Assembly: GCF_001945445.1 (NCBI RefSeq)
Contig: NZ_MSXW01000061.1
Span: forward strand, 255,346-319,345
Length of the DNA: 64,000 bases
Reading direction: 5' to 3'
Source: Pseudomonas sp. PA27(2017)
GTDB taxonomy: Bacteria > Pseudomonadota > Gammaproteobacteria > Pseudomonadales > Pseudomonadaceae
This document shows positions 34,692 through 43,710 of the stretch, piece after piece (the stretch's first letter is position 1; every line of letters starts with the position of its first letter). The notes below the pieces were generated by a model. The model was given only the letters and a program-made list of their open reading frames with translations, ran no database searches and was not told the origin of the DNA. The position numbers and the translations under genes are program-made.

Positions 34692-35510
34692 TTATTGACC
34701 CAGTTGTTCGGCCAGCTCGGCCGAGCGCCGATCGGCGGCCTTGACGGCCTGCTCGACCAGGGCTTCGAAGCCGCCAGCCTGGAATGTCTTGATCGCCGCC
34801 TCGGTGGTGCCGGCTGGCGAGGTGACGCGGCGACGCAGCTCGGCGGCGTCGACGTCGCTGTTCAATGCCATCTGTGCGGCGCCCAGGGCGGTCTGCAGGG
34901 TCAGCTTGGCGGCAACATCGCGGGGCAGGCCGAGCTTCTCACCGCTGGCGGTCATCGCCTCGATCAGCAGGAAGAAATACGCCGGGCCGCTGCCGGACAC
35001 GGCGGTCACGGCGTCGATCAGCTTTTCCTCTTCCAGCCACACCGCCATGCCGACGGCGCTGAGCAGTTGCTCGGCCTGCTGGCGCTGCGCGGCGCTGACC
35101 TGCGCATTGGCGTACAGGCCGCTGGCGCCCAGGCGCAGCAGCGATGGGGTATTGGGCATGCAGCGGACGATGGCCCGCGCGCCCAGCCATTTCTCCAGGC
35201 TGGCGCTGGTGATGCCGGCAGCGATGGAGACGATCAACTGGCCGTCCTGCACATGGGGCGCCAGGTCGAGGCACACGTCCTTCATGACCTGGGGCTTGAC
35301 CGCCAGGACGATCACGTCGGCGTCACGGCAGGCCTCGGCATTGCTGGCCACCACGTCGATGCCGTGTTCGGCGGCGATCTTCTCGCGCTGTTCGGCGCCA
35401 CGGTCGCTGGCGCGGATGGCGCTGGCCGGCAGGCCCTGGGCGAGCAGCCCGCCGATCAGGCTGGCAGCCATGTTGCCGGCGCCAATGAAGGCGATACGGG
35501 GAGTGGTCAT
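34692..35510 (-). CDS. proC: Pyrroline-5-carboxylate reductase
   Basis: 272-residue enzyme for the last step of proline synthesis, reducing pyrroline-5-carboxylate with NAD(P)H. Rossmann motif GAGNMAASLIGGLL at residues 11-24 and the C-terminal signature (VTSPAGTTEAAIKTF.AGGF) near residue 228 are intact. In the yggS-proC-yggT series common to proteobacteria. Confidence 0.95.
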   Translation of the reverse strand: MTTPRIAFIGAGNMAASLIGGLLAQGLPASAIRASDRGAEQREKIAAEHGIDVVASNAEACRDADVIVLAVKPQVMKDVCLDLAPHVQDGQLIVSIAAGITSASLEKWLGARAIVRCMPNTPSLLRLGASGLYANAQVSAAQRQQAEQLLSAVGMAVWLEEEKLIDAVTAVSGSGPAYFFLLIEAMTASGEKLGLPRDVAAKLTLQTALGAAQMALNSDVDAAELRRRVTSPAGTTEAAIKTFQAGGFEALVEQAVKAADRRSAELAEQLGQ

Positions 35511-35547
35511 GGGGAGGTTCCTATCTGAAGAGTCGAGATCGGGTAAT

Positions 35548-36234
35548 TCAAACCTTGCCGTAATCGCGTTCGCCGAACAGTGCCGTGCCGATACGCACCC
35601 AGCTCGCGCCCTCGGCGATGGCCGCTTCGAGGTCGTGGCTCATGCCCATGGACAGGGTGTCGAGATCGAGGTTCAGCGCGTCCCGCAGTGCGCGCAGGCG
35701 GGCGAACGCCGCACGTTGCTCGGCCACGTCATCGGTGGGCGCGGGGATTGTCATCAATCCGCGCAAACGCAGGTTGGGCAGTTGTGTAACCGCCTGTGCC
35801 AAGGCCGCGAGTTCCTCGGGCACGCAGCCGGACTTGCTCGCTTCGCCGCTGACGTTGACCTGCAGGCAGATGTTCAGGGGCGGTAGCTCGGCGGGGCGCT
35901 GGGCGCTCAGGCGTTCGGCGACTTTCAGGCGATCCACCGAGTGCACCCAGGCGAAATGCTCGGCGATGAGGCGCGTCTTGTTGGACTGGATGGGGCCGAT
36001 GAAATGCCAGGTCAGCGGCAGGTCGGCGAGCAGCGCCTGTTTTTCGAGCGCCTCCTGCAGGTAGTTCTCACCGAAATCCCGCAGGCCGGCCGCGTGGGCT
36101 TCACGAATCGCTTCGGCGGGCTTGGTCTTGCTCACCGCCAGCAACCCGACAGAGGAAAAATCTCGCTGCGAGGCTTGCGCCGCCTCACGGATCCGCACAC
36201 CGACCTTTGCAATATTCTCTGCTATCGTGGACAT
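35548..36234 (-). CDS. yggS: PLP homeostasis protein YggS
   Basis: 228-residue single-domain PLP-binding barrel that keeps free pyridoxal phosphate in balance. The PLP Lys lies in LLAVSKTKPAEAI near residue 36, with GENYLQEAL, HFIGPIQSNK and the C-terminal MGMSHDLEAAI and VRIGTALFG motifs. The ATG at 36234 gives the family length. First gene of its strand run, divergent from pilT over 136 bases. Confidence 0.94.
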   Translation of the reverse strand: MSTIAENIAKVGVRIREAAQASQRDFSSVGLLAVSKTKPAEAIREAHAAGLRDFGENYLQEALEKQALLADLPLTWHFIGPIQSNKTRLIAEHFAWVHSVDRLKVAERLSAQRPAELPPLNICLQVNVSGEASKSGCVPEELAALAQAVTQLPNLRLRGLMTIPAPTDDVAEQRAAFARLRALRDALNLDLDTLSMGMSHDLEAAIAEGASWVRIGTALFGERDYGKV

Positions 36235-36370
36235 TACCTGCGCCTGCCGCCTGAGCGTTTCTGCGGGCCCCACGGTGTTCTGCCAAGGGCGTGCTCGCGC
36301 AGCCGCCTGGTGATCCCCCAAGGCCCCAATCCTTAAGTTACGCGGCATTCTACCGTCATTAGGGAGTCCC

Positions 36371-37405
36371 ATGGATATCACCGAGCTGCTTGCCTTCAGC
36401 GCCAAGCAAGGCGCGTCGGACCTGCACCTTTCCGCAGGCTTGCCGCCGATGATCCGGGTCGACGGCGATGTGCGCCGGATCAACCTGCCCGCCCTGGATC
36501 ACAAGCAGGTGCACGCGCTGATCTACGACATCATGAACGACAAGCAGCGCAAGGACTTCGAAGAATTCCTGGAAACCGACTTTTCGTTCGAAGTGCCCGG
36601 TGTGGCGCGCTTCCGGGTCAACGCCTTCAACCAGAACCGTGGCAGCGGCGCGGTATTCCGGACCATTCCGTCGAAAGTGCTGAGCATGGAAGACTTGGGG
36701 ATGGGCGAGATCTTCAAGAAGGTCTCCGACGTGCCGCGCGGGCTGGTGCTGGTCACCGGGCCGACCGGTTCGGGCAAGTCGACCACCCTGGCGGCGATGC
36801 TCGACTACATCAACAGCAACAAGTACCACCACATCCTCACCGTCGAAGACCCCATCGAATTCGTCCACGAATCGAAGAAGTGTCTGGTCAACCAGCGTGA
36901 GGTGCACCGCGACACCCACGGCTTCTCCGAAGCCCTGCGCTCGGCACTGCGCGAGGACCCGGACATCATCCTGGTCGGCGAGATGCGTGACCTGGAAACC
37001 ATCCGCCTGGCGCTGACCGCCGCAGAAACCGGTCACCTGGTGTTCGGCACCCTGCACACCACCTCCGCCGCCAAGACCATCGACCGGGTGGTCGACGTGT
37101 TCCCGGCCGAGGAAAAGTCCATGGTTCGTTCCATGCTGTCCGAGTCCCTGCAGGCGGTGATTTCCCAGACCCTGCTGAAGAAGATCGGCGGCGGTCGGGT
37201 AGCGGCCCACGAAATCATGATCGGCACCCCGGCGATCCGAAACCTGATCCGCGAAGACAAGGTGGCGCAGATGTATTCGGCCATCCAGACCGGCGGTGCA
37301 CTGGGTATGGAAACCCTCGACTCCTGCCTGAAACGGCTGGTTTCCAAAGGCCTGGTCAGCCGTGAAAGTGCCCGTGAAAAGGCCAAGACCCCAGAGAATT
37401 TCTGA
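36371..37405 (+). CDS. pilT: Type IV pilus retraction ATPase PilT
   Basis: 344-residue hexameric ATPase that depolymerises type IV pili for twitching motility. Walker A GPTGSGKSTTL near residue 131, Asp box and Walker B (DPDIILVGEMRD), His box (GHLVFGTLHT) and the C-terminal AIRNLIRE motif needed for retraction are all present. The first 100 residues form the PAS-like N-domain. pilU follows by 84 bases. Partner genes for its control, pilG-chpC, lie at 47.5-61.0 kb. Confidence 0.96.
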   Translation: MDITELLAFSAKQGASDLHLSAGLPPMIRVDGDVRRINLPALDHKQVHALIYDIMNDKQRKDFEEFLETDFSFEVPGVARFRVNAFNQNRGSGAVFRTIPSKVLSMEDLGMGEIFKKVSDVPRGLVLVTGPTGSGKSTTLAAMLDYINSNKYHHILTVEDPIEFVHESKKCLVNQREVHRDTHGFSEALRSALREDPDIILVGEMRDLETIRLALTAAETGHLVFGTLHTTSAAKTIDRVVDVFPAEEKSMVRSMLSESLQAVISQTLLKKIGGGRVAAHEIMIGTPAIRNLIREDKVAQMYSAIQTGGALGMETLDSCLKRLVSKGLVSRESAREKAKTPENF

Positions 37406-37489
37406 CCTTTTCACGATTCCGAGCCCAGGCCGGCGGAAGCAGCTCCGCCGGCAATTGAACATCGCGCCAGCGCATTTAGGTAAGCACCC

Positions 37490-38635
37490 ATGGAATTCGA
37501 GAAACTGTTGCGCCTGATGGTCGAGAAGGGCGGCTCCGATCTGTTCATCACCGCTGGCGTGCCGCCGTCGATGAAGGTCAACGGCAAGATCATGCCGGTG
37601 ACCAAGACCCCGCTGTCGCCGGAAATGACCCGTGAAACCGTGCACGCGGTGATGAACGAGCAACAGCGCCGCGACTTCGCGGAGAACCACGAATGCAACT
37701 TCGCGATCAGCGCCCGAGGCATCGGCCGCTTCCGGGTCAGCGCCTTCTACCAGCGCAACCTGGCCGGCATGGTGCTGCGCCGCATCGAGACCAACATTCC
37801 GACGCTGGACGACCTCAAACTGCCGGAAATCCTCAAGAAGCTGGCGCTGACCAAGCGCGGCCTGGTGTTGTTCGTCGGCGCCACCGGTACCGGCAAGTCC
37901 ACCTCGCTGGCAGCGATGATCGGCTACCGCAACAAGAACAGCAGCGGCCACATCATCTCCATCGAAGATCCGATCGAGTACATCCACCAGCACCAGAACT
38001 GCATCGTTACCCAGCGCGAAGTGGGCATCGACACTGATTCTTTCGAGGTCGCGCTGAAGAACACCCTGCGCCAGGCGCCGGACGTGATCCTCATCGGTGA
38101 GGTGCGTACCCGCGAGACCATGGACCACGCCGTGGCCTTCGCCGAAACCGGGCACCTGTGCCTGGCCACCCTGCACGCCAACAACGCCAACCAGGCGCTG
38201 GACCGGATCATCAACTTCTTCCCGGCGGACCGGCAGAACCAGGTGTGGATGGACCTGTCGCTGAACCTCAAGGCCATCGTCGCCCAGCAACTGATCCCCA
38301 CGCCCGATGGCAAGGGCCGCCGCGCGGTGATCGAGGTGCTGATCAACACCCCGCTGGCTGCCGATCTGATCCGCAAAGGCGAGGTGCACGAGCTCAAGGG
38401 CCTGATGAAGCGCTCTACCGAGCACGGTATGCAGACCTTCGACCAGGCACTCTACAACCTCTACAGCCAGGGTGAGATCACCTACGAAGATGCCCTGCTG
38501 TACGCCGACTCGGCCAACGACCTGCGCCTGATGATCAAGCTCGGCTCGGAAACCGACGGCGAGCATCTGACCAGCATGTCCCAGGGGCTGGCCCTGGAAA
38601 TCACCGACGAAGATCAGGGGCGACGTTTCCGCTGA
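37490..38635 (+). CDS. pilU: Type IV pilus retraction ATPase PilU
   Basis: 381-residue paralogue of PilT that assists retraction under load. Walker A GATGTGKSTSL near residue 132, Walker B (APDVILIGEVRT) and His box (GHLCLATLHA) are complete. Longer C-terminus than PilT by about 35 residues, as usual. Shares its upstream context with pilT and ends at a strong hairpin terminator. Confidence 0.96.
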   Translation: MEFEKLLRLMVEKGGSDLFITAGVPPSMKVNGKIMPVTKTPLSPEMTRETVHAVMNEQQRRDFAENHECNFAISARGIGRFRVSAFYQRNLAGMVLRRIETNIPTLDDLKLPEILKKLALTKRGLVLFVGATGTGKSTSLAAMIGYRNKNSSGHIISIEDPIEYIHQHQNCIVTQREVGIDTDSFEVALKNTLRQAPDVILIGEVRTRETMDHAVAFAETGHLCLATLHANNANQALDRIINFFPADRQNQVWMDLSLNLKAIVAQQLIPTPDGKGRRAVIEVLINTPLAADLIRKGEVHELKGLMKRSTEHGMQTFDQALYNLYSQGEITYEDALLYADSANDLRLMIKLGSETDGEHLTSMSQGLALEITDEDQGRRFR

Positions 38636-38656
38636 GCGGCCCAAGGCAATGAAAAC

Positions 38657-38680
38657 AAAACCCGCTTCGGCGGGTTTTTT
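38657..38680. terminator. Bidirectional terminator between pilU and the DUF4130 gene
   Basis: Stem AAAACCCGC (38657-38665), UUCG tetraloop and GCGGGTTTT (38670-38678), continuing into T. The complementary strand also reads into a T-rich run, so it can serve both convergent genes. Confidence 0.93.
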
Positions 38681-38718
38681 ATTGCACTAGCCGGGCGGAC
38701 TGGCAAACAAACCCTGAA

Positions 38719-39579
38719 TTACTGCCGTACCGGCAAGACCTTCTCGGCATCGGCATGGATGCGCTTTCCGGGCTGGTTGGCAACGGCTTGGGCCTGGCCA
38801 TCGGCCTGGGCGCCCGCGCGGGCCTGGCTCATCAGGCGGGGAATCAGCGGACCTTCCGGCAGGTTGCGCCAGAAGCGCACCGGCATGTTGGTTTCCAGCA
38901 CGCTGCGATTGAGGCGTGCCGGGTTGAAGGTACTGCCGTAGTAGGCCAGCCACATCGCTTCGTTGCGGTCATCGGTGCCCTGGGCCAGGCGTTGCCAGTC
39001 GGGAGGGCAGGGGCTGGCGTGATGCAGCTTTTCACCATCCCAGAACACTCCGTCGTCCGGTGTGGCGATCAGCCAGGTCTGCCGGCCAAGGCGATCGGCG
39101 AAATGGCCCGAGGCGCTGGCGAGAATGTCGTGGGCCGGCTCGTGCCAGGCCACCAGCTCCGGCCCGCCAGCGCTCGCGTCCCGCGGTTTGAAGCGCAGAA
39201 AGGCGTGCAGGTGATGCGCTTCACGACGAACCGCCTTGAGGCGCGTATGCAGTTCGCTGCCATCGATATCGCCGGCCAGCATGGCGGCATGGTCGCCGTT
39301 CGCGACGCGCCAGAGGATGCGGTACAGCAATGCCCAGCGTTGAGCGCAGCGAAAGCGAGCAGCGCATTCCAGTTGTTCGATCAGGGCGCGCGGAACCCGC
39401 ACGGGTCGGTCGGCAGCCGCGGCGGGTTGAGGTGCTTCCAGCGCGGCGAATAGATCCTGGTTTTCCTGGCTGTCCTGTACCCAGCTCAGTTGATGCGGCG
39501 CCATGCCTCGGCGCAGTTGCGCTCGGGCAGCGTCCCGCCAGCCGGCGAAACTGCCGTCGAAGTGCACCGCGTGCATCAC
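38719..39579 (-). CDS. DUF4130 (TIGR03915-type) DNA metabolism protein
   Basis: 286-residue protein of the DUF4130 family, which pairs with a radical SAM partner and, in other bacteria, is often fused to a UdgX-type uracil-DNA-binding domain. Here that domain is missing. Visible parts: an N-terminal stretch starting MMHAVHFDGSF, then a helical middle rich in His and Arg (KAVRREAHHLHAFLRF), and a C-terminal part with DDGVFWDGEKLHH. Its start overlaps the end of the radical SAM gene by four bases, so both are made together. LexA control is likely via the box upstream of the partner. Confidence 0.82.
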   Translation of the reverse strand: MMHAVHFDGSFAGWRDAARAQLRRGMAPHQLSWVQDSQENQDLFAALEAPQPAAAADRPVRVPRALIEQLECAARFRCAQRWALLYRILWRVANGDHAAMLAGDIDGSELHTRLKAVRREAHHLHAFLRFKPRDASAGGPELVAWHEPAHDILASASGHFADRLGRQTWLIATPDDGVFWDGEKLHHASPCPPDWQRLAQGTDDRNEAMWLAYYGSTFNPARLNRSVLETNMPVRFWRNLPEGPLIPRLMSQARAGAQADGQAQAVANQPGKRIHADAEKVLPVRQ

Positions 39580-40787
39580 CAGAGCCCCATCTGTTGCGGC
39601 GCTTCGCTCAATTGCTGGCGCAGCACCAGGGATTCGCGGGTCGCCTGAGCCGGGCGGTAATCCTGGGTGACGATGAACGGTTTGGCTTTTTCCAGCACGC
39701 AGCGCAGGCGGCCGACGTCCGCAAAACGGATGCGCTTCTGGCGGCGCAGGGCGACCAAGCGCTGGGCGCTGAGCACGCCGATGCCGGGGATGCGGGCGAT
39801 CAGGGTCACGTCCGCGCGGTTGAGGTCGACGGGAAAGTGCTGGCGATTGTTCAGTGCCCAGGCCAGTTTGGGGTCGATATCCAGCGCCAGGTTGCCGGGG
39901 CCGTCGAGCAACTCGGTGGCCTTGAAGCCGTAGCCGCGCATCAGGAAGTCCGCCTGATACAAGCGGTGCTCGCGCAGCAGCGGCGGTGCCTCGAAGGGGA
40001 CGCTCTTGGGGCTTTGCGGAATCGGGCTGAAGGCCGAGTAATAGACGCGCTTGAGGCGGAAGTCGCCATATAGCGACTGAGCGGTGTGCAGGATGATGCT
40101 GTCGTCGGTAGCATCCGCGCCGACGATCATCTGCGTGCTTTGCCCGGCAGGCGCAAAGGCGGGCGCGCGCTTTTCGCTGTCGGCCTCCTCGACGCCATTG
40201 CGAATGGTGCCCATGGCCTGCTTGATCGGCGCCACGCTCTTTTCCGGCGCCAGGCGGATCAGGCTGCTTTCGGTGGGCAGTTCGATGTTCACGCTGAGGC
40301 GGTCGGCGTAGCGACCGGCTTCGGCGATCAGCTCCGGTGACGCGTCGGGAATGGTCTTGAGGTGGATGTAGCCACGAAACTCGTGCTCCTCACGCAGCAG
40401 CTTGGCGACCCGGTTGAGTTGCTCCATGGTGTAGTCCGCGGAACGGATGATGCCGGAACTGAGAAACAGCCCGCTGATGCAGTTGCGGCGATAGAAATCC
40501 AGGGTAAGTGTGACCACTTCCTCGGGCGTGAAGCGCGCACGCGGCACGTCACTGGAGCGCCGGTTGACGCAGTATTGGCAGTCGTACAGGCAGAAGTTGG
40601 TCAGCAGGACTTTCAGCAGCGCCACGCAGCGGCCATCGGGGGTGAAGCTGTGGCAGATGCCCATGCCGTCGGTGGCGCCCATGCCGCTCTGGCCTTTCGA
40701 GCTGCGTTTGGGTGCGCCGCTGCTGGCGCAGGAAACATCGTATTTTGCGGCGTCGGCGAGTACCGTAAGCTTTTCGATCAATTCCAT
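39576..40787 (-). CDS. Putative DNA modification/repair radical SAM protein
   Basis: 403-residue radical SAM enzyme of the TIGR03916 type. The cluster motif CLYDCQYC (CxxxCxxC) lies near residues 68-75 and the SAM-binding FLSSG segment follows. Near residues 340-365 a helix-hairpin-helix (RIPGIGVLSAQRLVALRR) suggests DNA contact. Function in repair is inferred from the domain mix and its SOS box; no substrate is known. ATG at 40787 is 16 bases from the LexA site. Forms a two-gene unit with the DUF4130 gene. Confidence 0.85.
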   Translation of the reverse strand: MELIEKLTVLADAAKYDVSCASSGAPKRSSKGQSGMGATDGMGICHSFTPDGRCVALLKVLLTNFCLYDCQYCVNRRSSDVPRARFTPEEVVTLTLDFYRRNCISGLFLSSGIIRSADYTMEQLNRVAKLLREEHEFRGYIHLKTIPDASPELIAEAGRYADRLSVNIELPTESSLIRLAPEKSVAPIKQAMGTIRNGVEEADSEKRAPAFAPAGQSTQMIVGADATDDSIILHTAQSLYGDFRLKRVYYSAFSPIPQSPKSVPFEAPPLLREHRLYQADFLMRGYGFKATELLDGPGNLALDIDPKLAWALNNRQHFPVDLNRADVTLIARIPGIGVLSAQRLVALRRQKRIRFADVGRLRCVLEKAKPFIVTQDYRPAQATRESLVLRQQLSEAPQQMGLW

Positions 40788-40803
40788 GGGTACGATTCGA
40801 TAG

Positions 40804-40819
40804 CTGTATTTATGTACAG
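40804..40819 (-). promoter_or_regulatory. LexA (SOS) box
   Basis: The site CTGTATTTATGTACAG has the CTG-N10-CAG ends and alternating TA core of the gamma-proteobacterial LexA operator. It lies 16 bases before the radical SAM start, overlapping its likely promoter, and 108 bases before the divergent TM2 gene. Predicts DNA-damage induction of the radical SAM/DUF4130 pair. Confidence 0.85.
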
Positions 40820-40927
40820 TATTCGGTAAGCCTGCGGTTCCCGCAAGGTCGTCTCGTCGGTGAAAGGCGAAACCTGCGGCGCCGCCATGGATCGAAGCGA
40901 ATCAACCTGTCCTTTCTGGAGAATCTG

Positions 40928-41326
40928 ATGCAGCGTCCTGATACCCACAGCAAGATCATCGGCTACCTGCTGTGGATCTTCGGTTTCCTCGGTGCGCACC
41001 GCTTCTATTACGGCAAGCCGGTGACTGGCACCATCTGGTTTTTCACCCTGGGCCTGCTGTTCATCGGCTGGATCATCGACCTGTTCCTGATCCCGGCGAT
41101 GGATCGCGAGGCGGACCTGCGCTTCACGGCCGGCCGGCTCGATTACAACGTCGCCTGGATCCTGCTGACGTTCCTGGGCATTTTCGGCGTGCACCGCATG
41201 TACCAGGGCAAGTGGATCACCGGGATCCTTTACCTGCTGACCGGCGGGCTGTTTCTGGTCGGCGTGCTGTACGACCTGTGGACGCTGAACAATCAGGTGT
41301 CGATCGAGAATGCGCGCAATGGATAA
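40928..41326 (+). CDS. Tandem TM2-domain membrane protein
   Basis: 132-residue protein with two TM2 repeats. Each has a GxxGxHRxYxGK-type motif (FLGAHRFYYGK near 21-31, IFGVHRMYQGK near 88-98) followed by two hydrophobic helices. The repeats are joined by a charged loop (PAMDREADLRF). Four membrane helices are predicted. Function unknown for the family. RBS TGGAGAA precedes the ATG. It is divergent from the LexA-controlled cassette. Confidence 0.87.
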   Translation: MQRPDTHSKIIGYLLWIFGFLGAHRFYYGKPVTGTIWFFTLGLLFIGWIIDLFLIPAMDREADLRFTAGRLDYNVAWILLTFLGIFGVHRMYQGKWITGILYLLTGGLFLVGVLYDLWTLNNQVSIENARNG

Positions 41327-41390
41327 GGTGAAGGAAGGCATCGCTGCCGGCCCTTGTGGGGCGACAGGGATGCCTGGTTGATGCGGATTA

Positions 41391-41416
41391 TTTCGCGGGC
41401 ATGGCCCGCTCCCACA
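41391..41416. repeat. REP-like intergenic palindrome
   Basis: TTCGCGGGCATGGCCCGCTCCCACA matches the common Pseudomonas REP design: GCGGGC/GCCCGC arms and a CTCCCACA tail. It lies between the TM2 gene and pyrC' where they converge. Single copy seen in this window; a partial tail (GCTCCCACAG) at 20294-20303 may be a degenerate relative. Confidence 0.65.
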
Positions 41417-41431
41417 TGAGCCGGTGGTAGA

Positions 41432-42703
41432 TCAGCTTTGGAAGCTGATATGCCCATCCACCAGGGTGTAGCGCACCTGGCCGGGCAGGCAGTGACCCAG
41501 GAACGGGCTGTTGCGGCCCTTGGAATACCAGCTTTCGCCGGCTACGGTGGAGGCTTGTGGGTCGAACAGCAGGATATCCGCCGCATCGCCCTGCTTGAGT
41601 TGCCCGACCGGCAGGCGTAGCGCCTGGGCCGGGCCGCTGCTCAGGCGGGCGAGCAAGGTGGGCAGATCCAGCAAACCGTCCTGCACCAGAGTCATGGCCA
41701 GCGGCAGCAGCAACTGCACGCCGCTGATGCCGGGCTCGGTCTCGCCGAACGGCGCCAGCTTGGCATCGAGCTCGTGGGGCTGGTGATGGCTGGAGATGGC
41801 GCTGATCACACCGCTCTTCACCGCCTCACGCAGGCCATCGCGGTCGGCGCGGGTGCGCAGCGGCGGTTGCACGTGATAGAGGCTGGAGAAGTCGATCAGC
41901 GCCTCGTCGGTGAGAATCAGTTGGTACAGCGCTACATCGGCAGTGACCGGCAGGCCACGAGCCTGGGCATCGGCGATCAGCTGGGCGCCGCGGGCACTGG
42001 TCAGCTGGCTGAAGTGCGCCCGCACGCCGCTCTGCTCGACCAAAAGCAGGTCGCGCGCCAGGGCCACGGTCTCGGCGGTTTCCGGAATCCCCGACAGGCC
42101 GAGGAAGCTGGCGGTGGCGCCTTCATGGGCCAGGCCGCCTTCGGCGAGGTCGTGATCCTGGGAGTGGAAGATCACCGTGAGGTCGAAGGTGGCTGCATAT
42201 TCCAGGGCGCGGCGCAGGGTGCGCGCGTTGCGGAAATTGTTCAGGCCATTGCCGAACGCCACGCAGCCGGCATCGCGCAGGGCGACCAGCTCGGCGAGCT
42301 GCTCGCCATCGAGCCCTTTGCTCAGGGCGCCGATGGGAAACACCTTGGCGTGGCCGGCTTCGCGGGCGCGGTCGAGGATCAGTTCGGCCACCGCCGAAGT
42401 GTCCAGCACCGGCTTGGTGATCGGCGGGCAGCACAGGCTGGTGACGCCGCCAGCGGCAGCGGCCAGGGTTTCACTGGCGATGCTGCCCTTGCGGCTGTAG
42501 CCGGGCTCGCGCAGGGCGACGGACAGGTCGACCAGGCCGGGTGCCGCGACCAGGCCGCTGGCGTCCAGGGTCTGGTCGGCTTCGAAGCCGGCCGGCGCCT
42601 GGCCGATGGCGCTTAGCTTGCCGCCTTCTATATACAGGTCGGCGACCTGATCGAAGCCGCTGCTCGGGTCGATGACGCGGGCGCCGAGGATACGGGTACG
42701 CAT
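41432..42703 (-). CDS. Inactive dihydroorotase homologue PyrC' (PyrX)
   Basis: 423-residue amidohydrolase-fold protein that stabilises aspartate transcarbamoylase rather than acting as a dihydroorotase. In the first metal motif, where active enzymes have DxHxH, this protein reads DLSVALREPG, so both His ligands are lost; the later His pattern is also incomplete. Length and TIM-barrel layout are otherwise normal. Its ATG shares a base with the pyrB stop (TGATG). A true dihydroorotase must be encoded elsewhere. Confidence 0.92.
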   Translation of the reverse strand: MRTRILGARVIDPSSGFDQVADLYIEGGKLSAIGQAPAGFEADQTLDASGLVAAPGLVDLSVALREPGYSRKGSIASETLAAAAGGVTSLCCPPITKPVLDTSAVAELILDRAREAGHAKVFPIGALSKGLDGEQLAELVALRDAGCVAFGNGLNNFRNARTLRRALEYAATFDLTVIFHSQDHDLAEGGLAHEGATASFLGLSGIPETAETVALARDLLLVEQSGVRAHFSQLTSARGAQLIADAQARGLPVTADVALYQLILTDEALIDFSSLYHVQPPLRTRADRDGLREAVKSGVISAISSHHQPHELDAKLAPFGETEPGISGVQLLLPLAMTLVQDGLLDLPTLLARLSSGPAQALRLPVGQLKQGDAADILLFDPQASTVAGESWYSKGRNSPFLGHCLPGQVRYTLVDGHISFQS

Positions 42704-43710
42704 CAGTTTTGCTCCTCAGCGTTGAGTTGGCGTTGGGCGTTCTGGCCGCTCATGGCCATGGACAGCACGGCCATGCGGATGGCGATGCCGTAGGTGACCT
42801 GGTTGAGAATCACCGATTGCGGGCCGTCGGCCACCGCTGACTCGATTTCCACGCCGCGGTTGATCGGCCCCGGGTGCATGACCAGCGCATCGGGCTTGGC
42901 CAGCTTGAGGCGCTGCTCGGTCAGGCCGAACAGGCGGTAGAACTCGCCCTCGCTGGGTAGCAGGCCGCCGGTCATGCGCTCGCGCTGCAGGCGCAGCATG
43001 ATCACCACGTCGACATCCTTGAGGCCTTCATTGGCATCGCTGAACACGCGCACGCCGTAGCTTTCTTCCAGGCCGATGGGCAGCAGGGTCTTCGGCGCGA
43101 TCACGCGGATGTCGGGGCAGCCGAGGGTCTTGAGCGCCAGCATGTTGGAGCGCGCCACCCGCGAGTGCAGGATGTCGCCGACGATGGCCACCGAGAGATT
43201 CTCGAAGCTGCCCTTGTGGCGACGGATGGTCAGCATGTCGAGCATGCCCTGGGTCGGGTGCGCGTGGCGGCCGTCGCCACCGTTGATGATCGCCAGGTTC
43301 GGACACACGTGCTCGGCGATGAAGTGGGCGGCGCCGGAGCCGGCATGGCGCACCACGAAGATGTCGGCGGCCATAGCTTCGAGGTTGCGCAGGGTGTCGA
43401 ACAGCGTCTCTCCCTTGCTGGTCGAGCTGGTCGACACGTTAAGGCTGATCACGTCGGCGGACAGGCGCTGAGCGGCCAGCTCGAAGGTGGTCCGGGTGCG
43501 CGTGGAGTTCTCGAAGAACACGTTGCACACCGTCTTGCCGCGCAGCAGTGGGACTTTCTTGACCGCACGGGCACCGACTTCGAGGAAGGAGTCGGCGGTG
43601 TCGAGGATTTCCGTCAGCAACTCGCGGGGCAGGCCGTCGAGGGACAGGAAGTGGCGCAACTGGCCTTGGTCGTTCAGTTGCAGGGGGCGCTTGGCATCGA
43701 GTGCGGTCAT
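42703..43710 (-). CDS. pyrB: Aspartate carbamoyltransferase catalytic subunit
   Basis: 335-residue enzyme that forms carbamoyl-aspartate, the committed step of pyrimidine synthesis. The carbamoyl-phosphate motif FFENSTRTRTTFE is near residues 66-78; HPTQ (near 147) and HPGPINRG (near 281) follow. The N-terminus is ~20 residues longer than in E. coli, as in the pseudomonad ATCase that assembles with PyrC'. The ATG at 43710 overlaps the pyrR stop by four bases; the frame upstream to 44583 is the shadow of pyrR. Confidence 0.95.
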   Translation of the reverse strand: MTALDAKRPLQLNDQGQLRHFLSLDGLPRELLTEILDTADSFLEVGARAVKKVPLLRGKTVCNVFFENSTRTRTTFELAAQRLSADVISLNVSTSSTSKGETLFDTLRNLEAMAADIFVVRHAGSGAAHFIAEHVCPNLAIINGGDGRHAHPTQGMLDMLTIRRHKGSFENLSVAIVGDILHSRVARSNMLALKTLGCPDIRVIAPKTLLPIGLEESYGVRVFSDANEGLKDVDVVIMLRLQRERMTGGLLPSEGEFYRLFGLTEQRLKLAKPDALVMHPGPINRGVEIESAVADGPQSVILNQVTYGIAIRMAVLSMAMSGQNAQRQLNAEEQN

